DNA of 64,000 nt from NCBI GenBank assembly GCA_027604005.1, contig JADGJT010000048.1, positions 25,383 through 89,382 on the forward strand, given 5' to 3'. A program made the translations under genes and the position numbers. This document shows, one piece after another, positions 42,774 through 62,704 of this stretch (position 1 is its first letter; each line of letters opens with the position of its first letter). The notes beneath the pieces were generated by a model that was not told where the DNA came from, did not search any database, and saw only the letters and a program-made list of their open reading frames with translations. Origin of the DNA: Dinochytrium kinnereticum (taxonomy: Eukaryota; Chytridiomycota; Chytridiomycetes; Chytridiales; Chytridiaceae).

Positions 42774-43892
42774 TTAATTCGGGTCGAGGAGCTCCCCGTC
42801 AAGGGCTCCATCGTATATATCACACTCGCCACAGACGCACTCGCCAAACATGCTGCCGAGCTCACGACACCGCTTGGCCTTCTTCTCCCACCACGCGCTG
42901 TCATCGCCAGTGGGCTGCCGCTTGGCGCGCTTCTTTGCGGTCCCTGTCAGCCCCACAACAAGATTTCCATCCAGCCCGAGCGCTGCAAGGTCCTCATCAT
43001 CGTCTTCCTCCTCCTCATCATCATCTCCCAGGTCACTATCACTCTCATTTTCCTTGCAGATCCACCCCTTGACAATGCCTTCTGGGTTGCCGTCTTCCGT
43101 CCGCACAACGTTCCCATCCTTGAAACATGCCGCACATCCATGATCGCATCCTTCCATGTCGCACTCAATCTGGGCAATGGAGTCCCCACATAGACGGGAG
43201 CAGAAGAGCCGCCCTTCAATCTGATCCAGGAGAGACTCGCATGTCCAACTCTTGATACGGGCTGTCCGTGATTTTCTTTTCGATCGAGAATACCCGCAGC
43301 AAGGGCAGCTTAACCATAATGATTCGATGATCCTTTTTTTTAGTCGAGACTGGACAAAAGGTTTAGAACCAGCGCCTTTTGTTTTGCTCCCTGTTAAACA
43401 AGCAAGAACAAAAAAAAGAGTAGTAAACATTACAGCAATCTTGGCCCGACATCCCCGGCACTCCTCCTCAACGGCATTCTCAGAATGTTCGCAAGGCATA
43501 CAGCTTAAGTCACTCGACCCATCCCCAACCTCCTCAACGCATGACTCCCGACAAACCGGGCATCTCAGGCCACACTGGATTAGAAGAAACGAAAAGTACG
43601 GATTCGTTTCCCCATTCCCCACAGTAGAACCTCTATCCACAGCATATTTCAGTGACGATGCTGCGTAGCCCAAGGCAGAGCGCTGCGCTGCGACCCATGG
43701 CCACCGTCGGTTCAAAGCCACTTCCCAAACCCGATTGAAAGCTGTCGAAGTAAACATCTCTATTGACTCCTTGGATGCATGCGCCAGGTGTGTCAGTCCT
43801 GACGGTGTGGATTCATCTTCTGCGTTGGCCAGGTAGATGGCAATCCGTCTCCAGACGTCAGGGGGTAGGCGGACGAAGGAGGCGACTGTCAT
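42774..43892 (-). CDS. F-box protein with Cys-rich C-terminus
   Basis: Single open frame of 372 residues. The N-terminal FVRLPPDVWRRIAIYLANAE is a typical F-box start, so it is likely a substrate receptor for an SCF ubiquitin ligase. Several CxxC clusters follow (CGLRCPVCRESC, CMPCEHSE, CRGC, SCPCCGYS, ECDMEGCDHGCAAC, CVCGEC) that may bind zinc, plus an acidic run (LGDDDEEEEDDDEDLAALG). A 43-nt stretch at residues about 154-168 (VMFTTLFFVLACLTG) has a GT...AG intron look, but removing it would shift the frame to an early stop, so I keep it as coding with some doubt. It lies 209 bp upstream of the SF3B3 gene on the same strand. Confidence 0.7.
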   Translation of the reverse strand: MTVASFVRLPPDVWRRIAIYLANAEDESTPSGLTHLAHASKESIEMFTSTAFNRVWEVALNRRWPWVAAQRSALGYAASSLKYAVDRGSTVGNGETNPYFSFLLIQCGLRCPVCRESCVEEVGDGSSDLSCMPCEHSENAVEEECRGCRAKIAVMFTTLFFVLACLTGSKTKGAGSKPFVQSRLKKRIIESLWLSCPCCGYSRSKRKSRTARIKSWTCESLLDQIEGRLFCSRLCGDSIAQIECDMEGCDHGCAACFKDGNVVRTEDGNPEGIVKGWICKENESDSDLGDDDEEEEDDDEDLAALGLDGNLVVGLTGTAKKRAKRQPTGDDSAWWEKKAKRCRELGSMFGECVCGECDIYDGALDGELLDPN

Positions 43893-44434
43893 TTGTTGTT
43901 CTTCAGAAAAGATTTTGGGACAATGCCAACCTCAATACCAAACCATCACGTTTGACCTCTGCTCGATGTCATCAAAGGTCACTACGAGGCATCGAATATC
44001 TCATGCGTGATCCTGTGGTTTGCATGTGGTTTTCACATGTGTCATGTCTCTTTCAAGAGCTCTCACATAGAGGGCTTTTACAGCACTTTGGAGGACTCCA
44101 TATATGCAGCAAATTACATGTAAAACATGCAGAAGTTCAGATATCCTGCATACTGCTAAGTAGGCGAATGATATGGACGCGATTGTTTTTGATTCGACGC
44201 ATTCTCCTGGTCGTATAGAATTACATTGCTCTCTCTTGTCTCAACTGCAACATTACCTCACTGCAATGGTCCATTAGCCATTCTCTATTCTTTCTATACT
44301 GCTGTAACTAAACCCGAAAGTGCTACTTTAAAGGTTTGATGTATTAGTATGAATAAAGTACGTGCGAATTACATACATACAACCGTTTTTATTGGGTGGG
44401 AACAGCTCAAACACAATCATTCACAAGTCCATGC
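43893..44434. other. Intergenic spacer
   Basis: About 540 bp between the F-box gene start and the 3' end of secreted protein copy 2. No supported feature; it should contain the F-box promoter. Confidence 0.5.
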
Positions 44435-45361
44435 TCAGATAAACAGCGCAGTATTAACACCAGCACACCTTGTCGTCACATCCCCAGTGTTCTTGTTAAG
44501 CTGCTTCGTGTTCTCCGCAATTTGCGCAGCATCATTCTGAAGCTGAGCCTTCACAAGTTGGCAGTGGTTTTTCAACACCTTGTTACGATCCTTCTGGCAT
44601 TGAATCGCGGCTTTGGCGGCAGCGTTTCCAGCGTCCGCGATCGCGGGGTTGAATCTGGTCTTTTCAGCATCTTCGGCGACGCGACGTTTGGCTTCGAGAG
44701 TTGCTGGGCTGTCCGTGTTGGGACAGACGGAGGACGCGGCCGCGAGAGCTGCAGCACCATTACCACCGCGCTTGGAGATGTCGATCGAGGCAAAGGATAC
44801 AAGGCCCACAGCCTTTCCCGCAGCGGTCTTTGGTGCTGGGGCTTTGGGGGTGGAGGCCTTTGGAGCAGCGGCTTTAGAAGCCTTGGGAGCGTTTCCAGCA
44901 GGCCTTCCATTCGACCCAATGAACCTTGATGTGTCGACATTCGCGCATCTTGTTGTCACATCCCCAGTGTTCTTATTCAACTGCTTCGTGTTCTCCGCAA
45001 TCTGGCCGGCATCATTCTGCAGCTGCGCCTTGACGAGTTGACAGTGATTCTTAAACACCTTGTTGCGGTCCTTCTGGCATTGAATGGCCGCTCGGGTCGC
45101 TGCATCATCCGCTGCCGCGATCGCTTGGTTAAACAAACCAGTCTCAGCGTCCTCAGCTGCGCGTCGCTTGGCTTCGAGATTTGCAGGGTTATCGGTATTG
45201 CGACAAATTCGACCAGCGGCGGCGAGGGCGGCCGCACCATCACCTCCTTGACGCGTGATGTCGACAGAGGCGAAGGAGACAGCTTGGCGACGTTCAAGTG
45301 GGGCAGCGGCATGTGATAGGGTTGCAAGGGCCAGCGAGAGGAAGAGACGGGTGAAGTGCAT
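44435..45361 (-). CDS. Secreted protein with two tandem 4-Cys helical domains (copy 2)
   Basis: Intronless, 308 residues, paralogue of 2821-3771 in opposite orientation. Signal peptide MHFTRLFLSLALATLSHAAA, then PLERRQ dibasic site. Domain 1 starts SFASVDITRQ and domain 2 SFASIDISKR; each has four cysteines in the same places as copy 1. By eye, domain 2 differs from that of copy 1 at about 5 of 121 positions, while domain 1 differs at about 11. The linker here is Ala/Lys/Ser-rich (KASKAAAPKASTPKAPAPK) and shorter. Both copies end GVNTALFI. Extracellular or wall-associated; function unknown. Confidence 0.85.
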   Translation of the reverse strand: MHFTRLFLSLALATLSHAAAPLERRQAVSFASVDITRQGGDGAAALAAAGRICRNTDNPANLEAKRRAAEDAETGLFNQAIAAADDAATRAAIQCQKDRNKVFKNHCQLVKAQLQNDAGQIAENTKQLNKNTGDVTTRCANVDTSRFIGSNGRPAGNAPKASKAAAPKASTPKAPAPKTAAGKAVGLVSFASIDISKRGGNGAAALAAASSVCPNTDSPATLEAKRRVAEDAEKTRFNPAIADAGNAAAKAAIQCQKDRNKVLKNHCQLVKAQLQNDAAQIAENTKQLNKNTGDVTTRCAGVNTALFI

Positions 45362-45460
45362 GGTGATTTTTTTGGTGAAGGGTATGGTTTACCAGAGAAG
45401 GCTCTTAAGACTTTTTGTCGTATGGATGATTCCTGCTTCATTCTGGCTGGAAATGTTGTT

Positions 45461-45468
45461 CTTTTATA
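45461..45468 (-). promoter_or_regulatory. TATA box of secreted protein copy 2
   Basis: Read on the minus strand the sequence is CGTATAAAAG, 100 bp upstream of the ATG at 45361, matching the TATA element of the inverted paralogue. Confidence 0.6.
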
Positions 45469-46155
45469 CGTGTTCATGGTCGCGTGTATGTCGGAGTATG
45501 TGGCGCTCACATCAGTCACACGCGGGGTTGAAAATGCTGCGAATCAATCTACGCAAAACAGAGACATGGCGTGCAGGTCGATTGGCCATATCTTCACATC
45601 CAAGGAAGCGAAGCGCTGGCATTGGTTGGGTGGTTGGGTGTTAATTGCGCAACAGGGATGAAACCCTTTTAATAATTGGTTTTATATAATTCGGAGACAC
45701 CTGAAAATACGGACCACTTTACTTTGTAAATAAGCAGTAGTGTCAACAAAGTCCTTTTTATATTTCCTTCATATCCAAACAAAAGGTCTAAGACAGAGAG
45801 TGACGGTTAAATTGTGGGGCAAATCTCCGAAAATGAGCCAAGAGATAAACCTCAAAATGACCAGGGATAATATAAGTGCATCAATTTGACTTAGTGCCCA
45901 AGAATAGTATTCTTGGTCAAATGCCAATCAATATTGCATTCAACAAATGTTGACGAAAGAGGTTAAGAAAGACCATGAGCAGCACGGTCGAAAAACAGAA
46001 GAAAAGTGGAGCATTGATGAGGGTGGGAGGAGGGCAAGACAACCCGCAAGTAATGTTTTCTTCTGACGAAAGAGAAAAGGTTGAAAAAATAGAGGTGAAA
46101 TATAGGCATGTGACGACGATAGAATGACCTCAAAACGGAACAAAGGATCTCTCTT
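45469..46155. other. Intergenic spacer
   Basis: About 690 bp upstream of secreted protein copy 2 and downstream of the membrane protein gene. No supported feature. Confidence 0.5.
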
Positions 46156-47460
46156 TTACACCTGCTGCTCTGCGGTGGGCTCAGCTGGGATCACAGGAGG
46201 GTTTCCAGGAGCACCAGTGGCGCGAAGGAGAGGCTCCTGCTCACTATTCCTCGAGGTGATAAAGTGGTGATGGGCAGGTCGGAAGAGTGCGTGAACTGCC
46301 ACATAGATAGCAAGGATAAAAGCGGGCCAAGAGATCCAAGGAGATTCCTGAGCCCATGAGACAGAGAACAAGAACCAAGAGATGCAAGAGGCACCAGCCA
46401 CGTCGCCACTATCATGACGCCACTCTGTATACCCGGACGCGGTTGCAGCGAGCTTGATCTGCACAAGAAGGACCAGCACAATGTCAAAGACACTAGGGTT
46501 CTTAGGATCCTCCACGGTGGTGAAGATCGCCAAGAGAGTCACCCAAAAGATGCAGACGAACCACGCGTGAAACATGGAGATGGGCGCGTGGACGAGGATG
46601 TTCTGGGCCATGCTCTGAGCGGGATAATTACGGCTAAGGTTGTAGTAGGCCAGGGAAGTGGCACCGCAGGCGAGTAGGGTCACGAAGACACCAAGGATGA
46701 GCTTGTCCGCATCCCACAAGGCAACCTGGATGGCCGAAAGCAAGCTTGCGATGGCGAACCAAGGACCCACTCCGTTCTCGACAATGTCCTCCGTTCCAGG
46801 GAACCACTGCCAGATGATGAAACCGCCAAAGAGCATGTGGATGAGCGCCCACACCCAGAGAGCCCATGGAGCTGGTGTCTTTTGGATAATGAATTATAAC
46901 GTAATATAAGTACTATGAATCAGTTTGCTTTCTGGACTCACCAAGTAGGTTTCGAACTTGTCGTAGTTGATGCCGCCATAAGCAGATGCCAGATCTGAGC
47001 CAAGGAAGAAAAAGTACACAAGAGTGTTTGCTTTGTTGAATCAAAAACAGGTGAGAGAAAGGTTAGAAGTGCGATGCGTGAGGATAAACTCAGCAAATGA
47101 AGAGGTGACTGCTGCTGGCATTGAGGGTATGTATGTGAGAACTCAATTCCTCACTCGCGTCTAAGGTCAGTGCCAGCAGCAAACAGACGCTCAAGAACAG
47201 AAACCATCTGATGTCGAATGAAACTTGTAAAGTAGTCCTATCGCGCACCATCAAGGTGCTTTACCCATCGTCGCATCTCTTTCCTTTTAATTTCCTGCCT
47301 TCCCAACATATTCAACAGCACAATGTCTCCACGGGGATGCCTCCCATCACACACACCCATCTCAAAGGGAGGGAACACCGTGAGGTGCAAAAAACAATAA
47401 TAAACAACCCAGTTGATCCGCACGATACTTACAGACTCTGAGGACCAGTTCTTTTGTCAT
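46156..47460 (-). CDS. Multi-TM protein, possibly TspO/MBR-related (Trp-rich)
   Basis: Exons (complement): 47433-47460, 46942-47030, 46156-46878; 279 residues. It begins MTKELVLRV, then LVYFFFLGSDLASAYGGI with the first helix. TPAPWALWVWALIHMLFGGF follows, a segment recalling the TPAGxxFxIWxxIYLL motif of tryptophan-rich sensory (TspO/MBR-like) proteins. At least five more hydrophobic segments follow (VGPWFAIASLLSAIQVALW, LILGVFVTLLACGATSLAYY, HAPISMFHAWFVCIFWVTLL, VFDIVLVLLVQIKLAATA, WISWPAFILAIYVAVHAL). The tail is Pro/Glu-rich and hydrophilic (EQEPLLRATGAPG), with an EQEPLL dileucine-like signal. Family assignment is tentative. It is divergent from the adenylyl cyclase gene, sharing a 457-bp upstream region. 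Confidence 0.7.
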
Positions 47461-47917
47461 CGCTGGAGCCCGTTGTTCTTGAGGGTGAAGGAGATCAAGT
47501 GAGATTCCACCTGATGGAAATTTTGTGAAAAGTGATGAAGGAGACACAAGCCGTCAGAAGCAAGCGCGTGAACGCGTCCTAGACACGCGAGACGCGTTAA
47601 ATACACTTCCGCTCAGACGATGTGATTACGCTCATGCGTATTCAGATTTAGATGTACTGCGCAAATTCTGTGTATAAGTTCATTTTACGCAACGGTGTAA
47701 ATCTGGGCAAGGCTCCAAATCATAGCATGCCAATCTCCGGCGGACCACCTTGCAGTTCAGGAATTGAGGGATCAATGAGTCAATCTTATCACCCGGAGAT
47801 TTTCGAGGCGGATGGGTTTCTTTCCTGCTGCTAAATTATATCGTACTTCGCATCAGCTCAAACAGAAAAGCCTTGGAACTCCTCCACACAGATGAAGAGC
47901 GGCGTGGAGGCGGCGTC
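47461..47917. promoter_or_regulatory. Divergent promoter region, multi-TM protein / adenylyl cyclase
   Basis: 457 bp between divergent starts. A short upstream ORF (47892-47921) overlaps the cyclase start codon and is listed separately. No clear TATA box. Confidence 0.5.
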
Positions 47918-47921
47918 ATGA
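47892..47921 (+). CDS. Upstream ORF overlapping the adenylyl cyclase start
   Basis: ATG at 47892, nine codons (MKSGVEAAS), stop TGA at 47919-47921. The main start ATG is at 47918-47920, so the two share ATGA. Such an overlap can tune translation through termination and re-initiation. Whether the transcript includes this ATG is unknown. Confidence 0.45.
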   Translation: MKSGVEAAS

Positions 47922-50900
47922 ACCCTGAACATTTAATAGCTCAGAACGTCAGTGAGTTTATAGCCATTCGACATAGTGTTAGAGACCTTGTCAATGGTCA
48001 ACGGGGAACTGATGGTTTGCCCCCGAGGGCAGGAGGGGGTGAAGAATCCAGCTTTCCGTTTACGATATCCCCGGATGATGATGAGGAACAGATATTGAGC
48101 AAGAATGATCAAAAACAATTGTCAGCAGCAGCCACTCAAGCAGCCGAAATTAAAAGTTTGCCTTATTGCTTTACTGTGAAGGGTGGTCTGGTAGCCATCA
48201 TCGACATCGTAGGTCCGTAACTGGAATATTCATTAAGAAATCCTTTTCTCCATATTTTTTATTGTCATTTAACTAAGGATTTCAGGTTTTACACGCCTGA
48301 CGAATTTTTTGGAAGAATACAGTGGGTCTGGAGGTGCGTTGGTCAGAGACCTTTTGAACAGGCCGTTCGCAAAAATTATTGAGAGAATCCATGCTCATCA
48401 TGGGAGCATCGTCAAATTTGGTATACTCCAGTCATGCTTCCTTTCAATTCCGGTCTAATCTTTATCACTTATAAATGCTAATTTTGCTGGAATGGTTGTG
48501 AAGCTGGAGATGCAGTTATTGTGGCTTGGTATGTTTCCGTGACTTGTAATAGTTCCAGGTTTCCTAATTGTTACGTGGTTATTCGTGTAGGTCGCCTGGA
48601 TTTAATGCCCAACCAGACGAGTATAGTGATGTGATGTTCTGTACTCAGGCTGTCCTCTGCTGCATCGAATTGCTCTTTCTGTTCCGAAACTACAAAATCA
48701 GTCTACCTCAGGGCGAGGAGTTCTCCAAAATATCCGCCAGTTTGGAGCAACAGGAAAAGGAAGACCCAACTTCTGCCAACCCATACCAGTCTACGAATTT
48801 AGATAGCGCGGGACGAATGGAGTTTGGATTTCCGCAGCATCGCAAAAATGCATCAAGCAGACAGCAACCTCCTAATTCACCCAGCAGTAATCGCAACGGT
48901 GCGGTATCGGCAAACCCTGGCTCTCGAAAATCTCGTCAAATTCCGCTACGCATACATATCGGCCTTGCATTTGGCGAAATCAGTCATGTACACTTAGGAG
49001 AGCTGACCCCCACTACATCTGTCACCTCTCTTTCAGATTCGAAGCCCGGAGGATCTAAAATCCATCTCTCCCCCATAGGATCAAATGATGGCGGTGATCA
49101 GAACCAGACAATATTGAGAAGTCGAACAGAGTACATAATAGTCGGAGAGGCTGCTGAGGTTGCTGGAAGACTTCTGGGATTAGGGCAAGAGGGGGAACTT
49201 GTACTCTGCGAAAAGACTATGAGACACGTCGAGCACACGGTCAATACCCACGCCGGCCCCAAAAAAGAATATTCCAAAGGTGAGAGGGTGGCCGTATCAG
49301 ATGGTCCTTTCGACGCCTTTAGCATGGTGGAAAGGCGAGAGAACGCTTTCGTCATTTCGGCCAACTCCATCATTGCGGAAGATAAAGCTAAAAAGCTTTC
49401 GGCTATTATTAAAGTCTCAATGCGATCGGACAGAGTACAAGGAGAAGGAGAGGGCTGCATGAATCCAGAATGGAATAGCGGACTGCTTCGACTGGCTTCA
49501 GCCTATCTTGATGAGGCCCTTGCAAAGTTTGTACATCAGCACCAAACTGATTCCGGTTGGGGAGGAATGGGCATGGGATCTACCTTAGCTATGAACGCTA
49601 TCCCTGCGGTGGGTACTCCTAACTCGCAACGAGTTTCGAGCGCCAAGCCGTTGAAGCATTCAGAAAACGCAAAAGGACGGGAAGGCATGACATCGAACCT
49701 CCTTCAACCTCTATCTAGTCAGCCGTCAACCGCGGTATCTATGATTGGCCTTCTTCCATACGGTATGAACCTCGACGACGCATCCGAATACAACCAAGTT
49801 CGGAGAGTCACCATCGTCTTTCTCCGCCTTACTTCGTTTTGTGTTAGAGATGCTGCATCTCCTTGCCTCCTTCAAACAGCTCAAAATGTTATGCTGGCAG
49901 CGCTTTCTTCAATTCGAGCTTTTGGAGGTTGCTTAAGGCAATTCAACTGCGATGATAAAGCTGCAAGCTTATTGATGGTTTGGGGGCTGGAAGGTTTTGC
50001 GCATGAAAGGGGAGAGCCTCTTTATGCTTTATCAGCTGCGCTTGCGCTCTCAAAAAAGCTAGAAGCAATTGTTGGAAACGAGTTTTCGATTGGAGTCTGT
50101 ACTGGCAAAGTGTAGGTTTAAACTGACATATTTATCTTCTCGCTTGCTTATACACTTTATTGTCCTTTGATGTGTCTGAAATAAAAGGTTCTCTGGGATG
50201 ATCGGAAATAGTGAACGAGCCGATGGAACTGTCCTTGGTGTTTGCGTGAACCTTGCTGCAAGGTTTATGTGCGATCCCCTCTGTCAGGGCAGAATTATAT
50301 GTGACAAAACCACATATTTGGAAAGCAAAGATGAATTCGAGTTTGCCGATAAATCCTTACAGTTAAAACTGAAAGGTAACAGAACGCGGTTTATCATTCT
50401 CTAATAATAAATAGGGTCTGACAAGATGACGGCGGCTTATTTGCCCATCCGAAAGCGTGCTGGATACGTGAAGGAGGAGAATGGAGCTACGGAAAATGAA
50501 ACCATTTATGGCCGGGATTCCGAATTGGCTATTATAAGGAAGTTTGTCCAAGATTTTGTTTCAGGAAAACAGTCTGCTCAGTTGCTCATCAGCGGCGCAA
50601 CTGGGACCGGGAAGACTTTGATTGTGGATTATCTAAAGAAGGCAGCTCTTGAAAATGAGATCATATTTTGGTTTGTATATTTAATTTCTTCGAATGCTTC
50701 AATGGAAAGTCAACTGAGATTTCCTTGCATTAAAATCTTGATACGTGTAGCCACAGCCGCGGAAGCGAGAACTTCAAGTATTTGATGTATTTTGGTTTCT
50801 TCCAGATCTTGGTCGATCTGTTTCGAACTATTCATCCGCGTCTATCGGAGATTACGGCTCAGCGGGTTCGAATGGAAAATAGAAAGGGATCTGAAACACG

Positions 50901-53900
50901 GCAACGTTTATCAGTTGTCGATCTTAGCGCTAGCAATAGTATGGTCAGTATTAACATGAATCGAAGCATGAGTGGGCTTGCTATAAATACCCAAACATAT
51001 GAAGAACCGGCTGCTATTGATGTGGAAGAGATCCTTAAGGCTTTAGGGGAATCGAGATCTTCTGTTTCAATTGTATGTACTCTCTTGTAATGTTAAAGGT
51101 GCATAATTGCCTAACTTTTTGCAGTTTGACAGCTTATTTCCTATGCTAAGGGGTGTTAAGGAGGCCGGAAGTCAGCCCTTCGGTGATATTGGCTCGCGTT
51201 TTCCTCGATTGGTTATTCGTATCCTCAACGCCATTGCCTCCTTGAACTATAAAGTAGCGATAGCTTTTGAAGATATACAATGGATGGATGCAAAAACTTT
51301 TATTCTGATAGGCGAAGTAATGAAAAGCTGCCCAAACATTATGGTTCTTCTGGTCTCGCGTCCAGCAGAAGTGAGCATTTTTCTCTGCCTCCATTAAGTT
51401 CTACTAATGGCTTAATGCTAGGAATACCCTAAGGAGCTTGAAGAGCCTTATAACTTTATTCTTCAGTTGGAGACTTTAGAACGCATTGTTCTTAAACAGT
51501 TTGATAGACATGGTACCGAGGTGCTGTTACGGGGTATTTTGGGATCAAGTTTACAAGCCTTGAAGCGTCTTAGCCCAGACCTAGTTCGAAATATATATGA
51601 GAGAAGCCAAGGTCAGTATGATTTTACTTGAAGAGCTTATATGGCTATGACTAATGTATAACCTCAGGAGTTCCTTTCGCTGTAAAGGTTTTGGCCTTAT
51701 CTGTCCTTCATAATTCGGATATGTCCACTGAAGAAATTCCTAAGGACGCTCTAACAGCAATCGTCGCTCAGTAAGACATTCCTCCTATTTAATCGTCTTT
51801 CATCCCTAAAGATCATTCTAAACCTTGTGTGGCAGATTTGACAGGCTTCCAATAGAGGTTAAAGCTGTATTGAGAGTGGCAGCAATTGCAGGTAAAAACT
51901 CAATGGGTTTAAAATTCAATCTGAAGATAAATAGGTCAAACCTTTTCCCTTGTGGACGTTTTTGCAATCCTGACTCAAGGGTCTTTCGGAGTTGCAAACA
52001 GCTTCAACGGACCCGAAGACATACGAAAGACCCTTACCAAATCTGATCCATACCATTTTGTCTCAAGACTTGGGCTATTAAGCGGTCTCTCCATGTCATT
52101 TTCCCATTACCTTATTCAGCAAGGCATACTCTCAACCATTATTCCAAAACGCAAGGAGACTATTCACCGATTATTTGCTGATTACTACGAAGACACTCTG
52201 AACCCTGGAAACGCTAAAACCCAACTCCCGTTATTAGTTCGCCAACTACTAGAGCTACCGAATGAAAAGTATCGAAAGCTCAAATATACACAGATTGCTT
52301 TTCAGGAGGCAGCGGAGAAATGCATGCCGACAGAAGGATTCATGTATTATAAAATCTTTCAGGATCTTGCTTCACAGTACGGACAGTATTTGGACCTCAC
52401 TCCTCTTCAAAAAGCTCGTCATCAAAAGCTTTTAGGTCTCCTTCATTTTGAAAGCGGGTAATTCAAATAATAACTTATGGATACATATATCAAATTAACC
52501 TTTTCTAAACAGAAACTTTTTGCAGGCATCGACCTGTATTATAGCTGCTATGAAAGAAGTTGGTCTGAACTTACCCAGCCCATCGCAGCCCCTACGATTT
52601 CTACCTATGGCGATAGAAGCAATCCTTTTGCAGAAAAGACTCTTCAAGCTTCATCACGAAGATCAGACGCTCTTAAGTCGTAAATGGGCCGTGAAAATAG
52701 CCCCCTTTGCATTTAAAGGTCTCAGTATTCACGACATGCGATCAGCCACTAAGCATCGTTTCCTTGAAAAAGGCAACCCTATTTTGCCCACGACGGAATT
52801 GAAGGACGAAGAGCTTTCCATAGTTGGGGTTTCGGAAGAAGAAAATGATGGCGAGGTTTCTGAGGATGGGGGGTTCGCAACGCAAGATATCAGAAGGCAA
52901 GAACCGAAAGTCGTGAGAATTGTAGATACATTTACCTTCAATGACGCGGCAAAAGATGTACTGCAAATTTTTGATATTGCCGTTCGAATTCTGTATAATG
53001 ATCGCCCGGGAATGCAGTTGTTACTGGTGGCTTTGATGGACCTTAATCTTAGTACATCTGTCGTACCTGTTCCTAAAGAGGTCGTTGCGAAGGGGTTAGG
53101 CAGAGTCGCATGCTCGTGTTTAGCAATAGGGTTGATTAACATTGGGGGAAGGTACCGGGAGCGAGCGACAGCTCTTACAAAGGAGATTGATTTAGAAAGT
53201 GCTCACCTTGACGTAAACGGATTGCTTAACCTAGCAGTTTCGTATGAATTTCAGGCATTGATTCAACTCTTTAGTTTTGATGATCATGCATACAGACGGT
53301 TACTTCAGACGTCTGTCGACATTCTCGAATCTCTTGGATATGGAGATGCTGAGTTTGCATTAATCCAAAAGATTGCGATTTTCTTTACGGCAGCTTGGTG
53401 TGGGGGGGAAGTAAATGCTGCCATTCATGGATTTGAAAGCGAGCATAAGAAAAAGTTGACTTTAGAGCAGAATAATCTTTGCTTGAACGAGCTTGAGCTA
53501 TCCCTTGCGAGTCTATACGGCTTGAAAGGACAGTTTAAAGAGATGATGTACTTATATAATATTGCTGGGACACGGCCTAATTCGAAAGACGTGAGTCGTC
53601 TTTCAGTCTGAGTATGCCGGATTCCGAGCCTAACCACTTGATTTCATTTCGATACAACCCAATGAATAGAGCCTTATTGGTGGCTTATGGCGACAGACAA
53701 AGATCATTCTCTCCGCCTTGCAAGTTGAGGTCATGATGATAATTGATAGCAGCATCTTATGTATGGACGGGGATGCAACATCTTGGCATATGCGCGCCAT
53801 CTCATCCACTATGAGCCTGTGCGATACCGTTAGCAAACTAACGTCCGTTATGGTAAGGCCCATAAAAAAATTACATGACATATAACGATACTAACACCGT

Positions 53901-54461
53901 AAAACAAAGATTCTTCCTATCTACTCTGCGTGGATCCAATTAATCCCGCTTTTAATTGATTGGCTAATTCACCGTCTGCAGCGTCAGCTCCCTCAGAACC
54001 GGCACCTAAAAGTTCAAAAATTGGACAATGAAGAAACCAAAGTCATCAGCGTTCTTCTAAATGTGTGCAAAAATAGATGGAGCAAAGCCATGAGAAGCCG
54101 CATCCCCGCCTATCCGAGTTTAGTCGTTCTCATCCAAGGCGTCAAATGTCTCCTCAATTTTAAGGCACTAAAGTTTGCCAGCTACATCACAAAAGGAATC
54201 AAAATGGTTGAGGGTACGTCTTTCATGTCGGAAATGTTTCGGTATCGGTTGCAAGTTAGAGTCATTCGCGTGAATGCTGTTGCAACAGCGTTGGCGAATG
54301 CGAAAGTTCCGGGTTGGAAAGGCGTGGAGCAGAAGAGAAGTGGGGCAGTTGCTCCCTTCATTCTTCCTGAGGCCATGGCATATTTTGAAAAGAACAGATT
54401 GATGTGGGAGATTGAGCACGTTGAGAAATGTTTAAAGATGTGCGGGTCATATCACAAATAA
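47918..54461 (+). CDS. Soluble-type adenylyl cyclase (ADCY10-like): two class III cyclase domains plus ATPase/helical-repeat region
   Basis: Makes cAMP; the animal enzyme is bicarbonate- and calcium-sensitive. Exons: 47918-48212, 48286-48420, 48504-48528, 48591-50111, 50188-50375, 50415-50670, 50751-51072, 51125-51370, 51422-51611, 51668-51770, 51836-51891, 51935-52457, 52513-53590, 53670-53852, 53910-54461; 1,890 residues. C1: GLVAIIDIVGFTRL and HGSIVKFAGDAVIVAW carry the two metal-binding Asp and the Lys equivalent to the bicarbonate-site Lys of human sAC. C2 (about 553-725): RRVTIVFLRL, FSIGVCTGKVFSGMIGNS and GVCVNLAARFM with the catalytic Asn-Arg. P-loop SGATGTGKT near 780, then a STAND-like ATPase (AIAFEDIQWMDAKT) and a long helical C-terminus. 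C1 has a Ser/Gln/Asn-rich insertion of about 75 residues. The third exon is only 25 nt. Confidence 0.93.
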
Positions 54462-54662
54462 ACCTCAATCAAAGTCTGTTTTTTTTTGTTTTTGATTTAC
54501 CTGCCTTTAGTTAACCTCTGCTATTTCTTACGCGTGCTATTGTATTTGCCCTATAAAATTATACCCAGCATGCGTACATTGATTTTTATCTTGGAGGATC
54601 TGTTCAAAGCCCGAACGAAATACAACCATTTTTCCAAACTCAGATTTGTTCCAAGTTCAAAA

Positions 54663-62704
<8,042 letters not shown>

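Noticed and set aside
43389..43431. 43-nt intron-like GT...AG segment in the F-box gene
   Set aside because: Removing it shifts the frame to an early stop and loses the Cys-rich C-terminus; the uninterrupted frame is the better model.
50771..50806. A possible extra intron in the cyclase (gtatttgatg...cttccag)
   Set aside because: It would be only 28 nt; reading through it gives a sensible, in-frame KYLMYFGFFQILVDLF.
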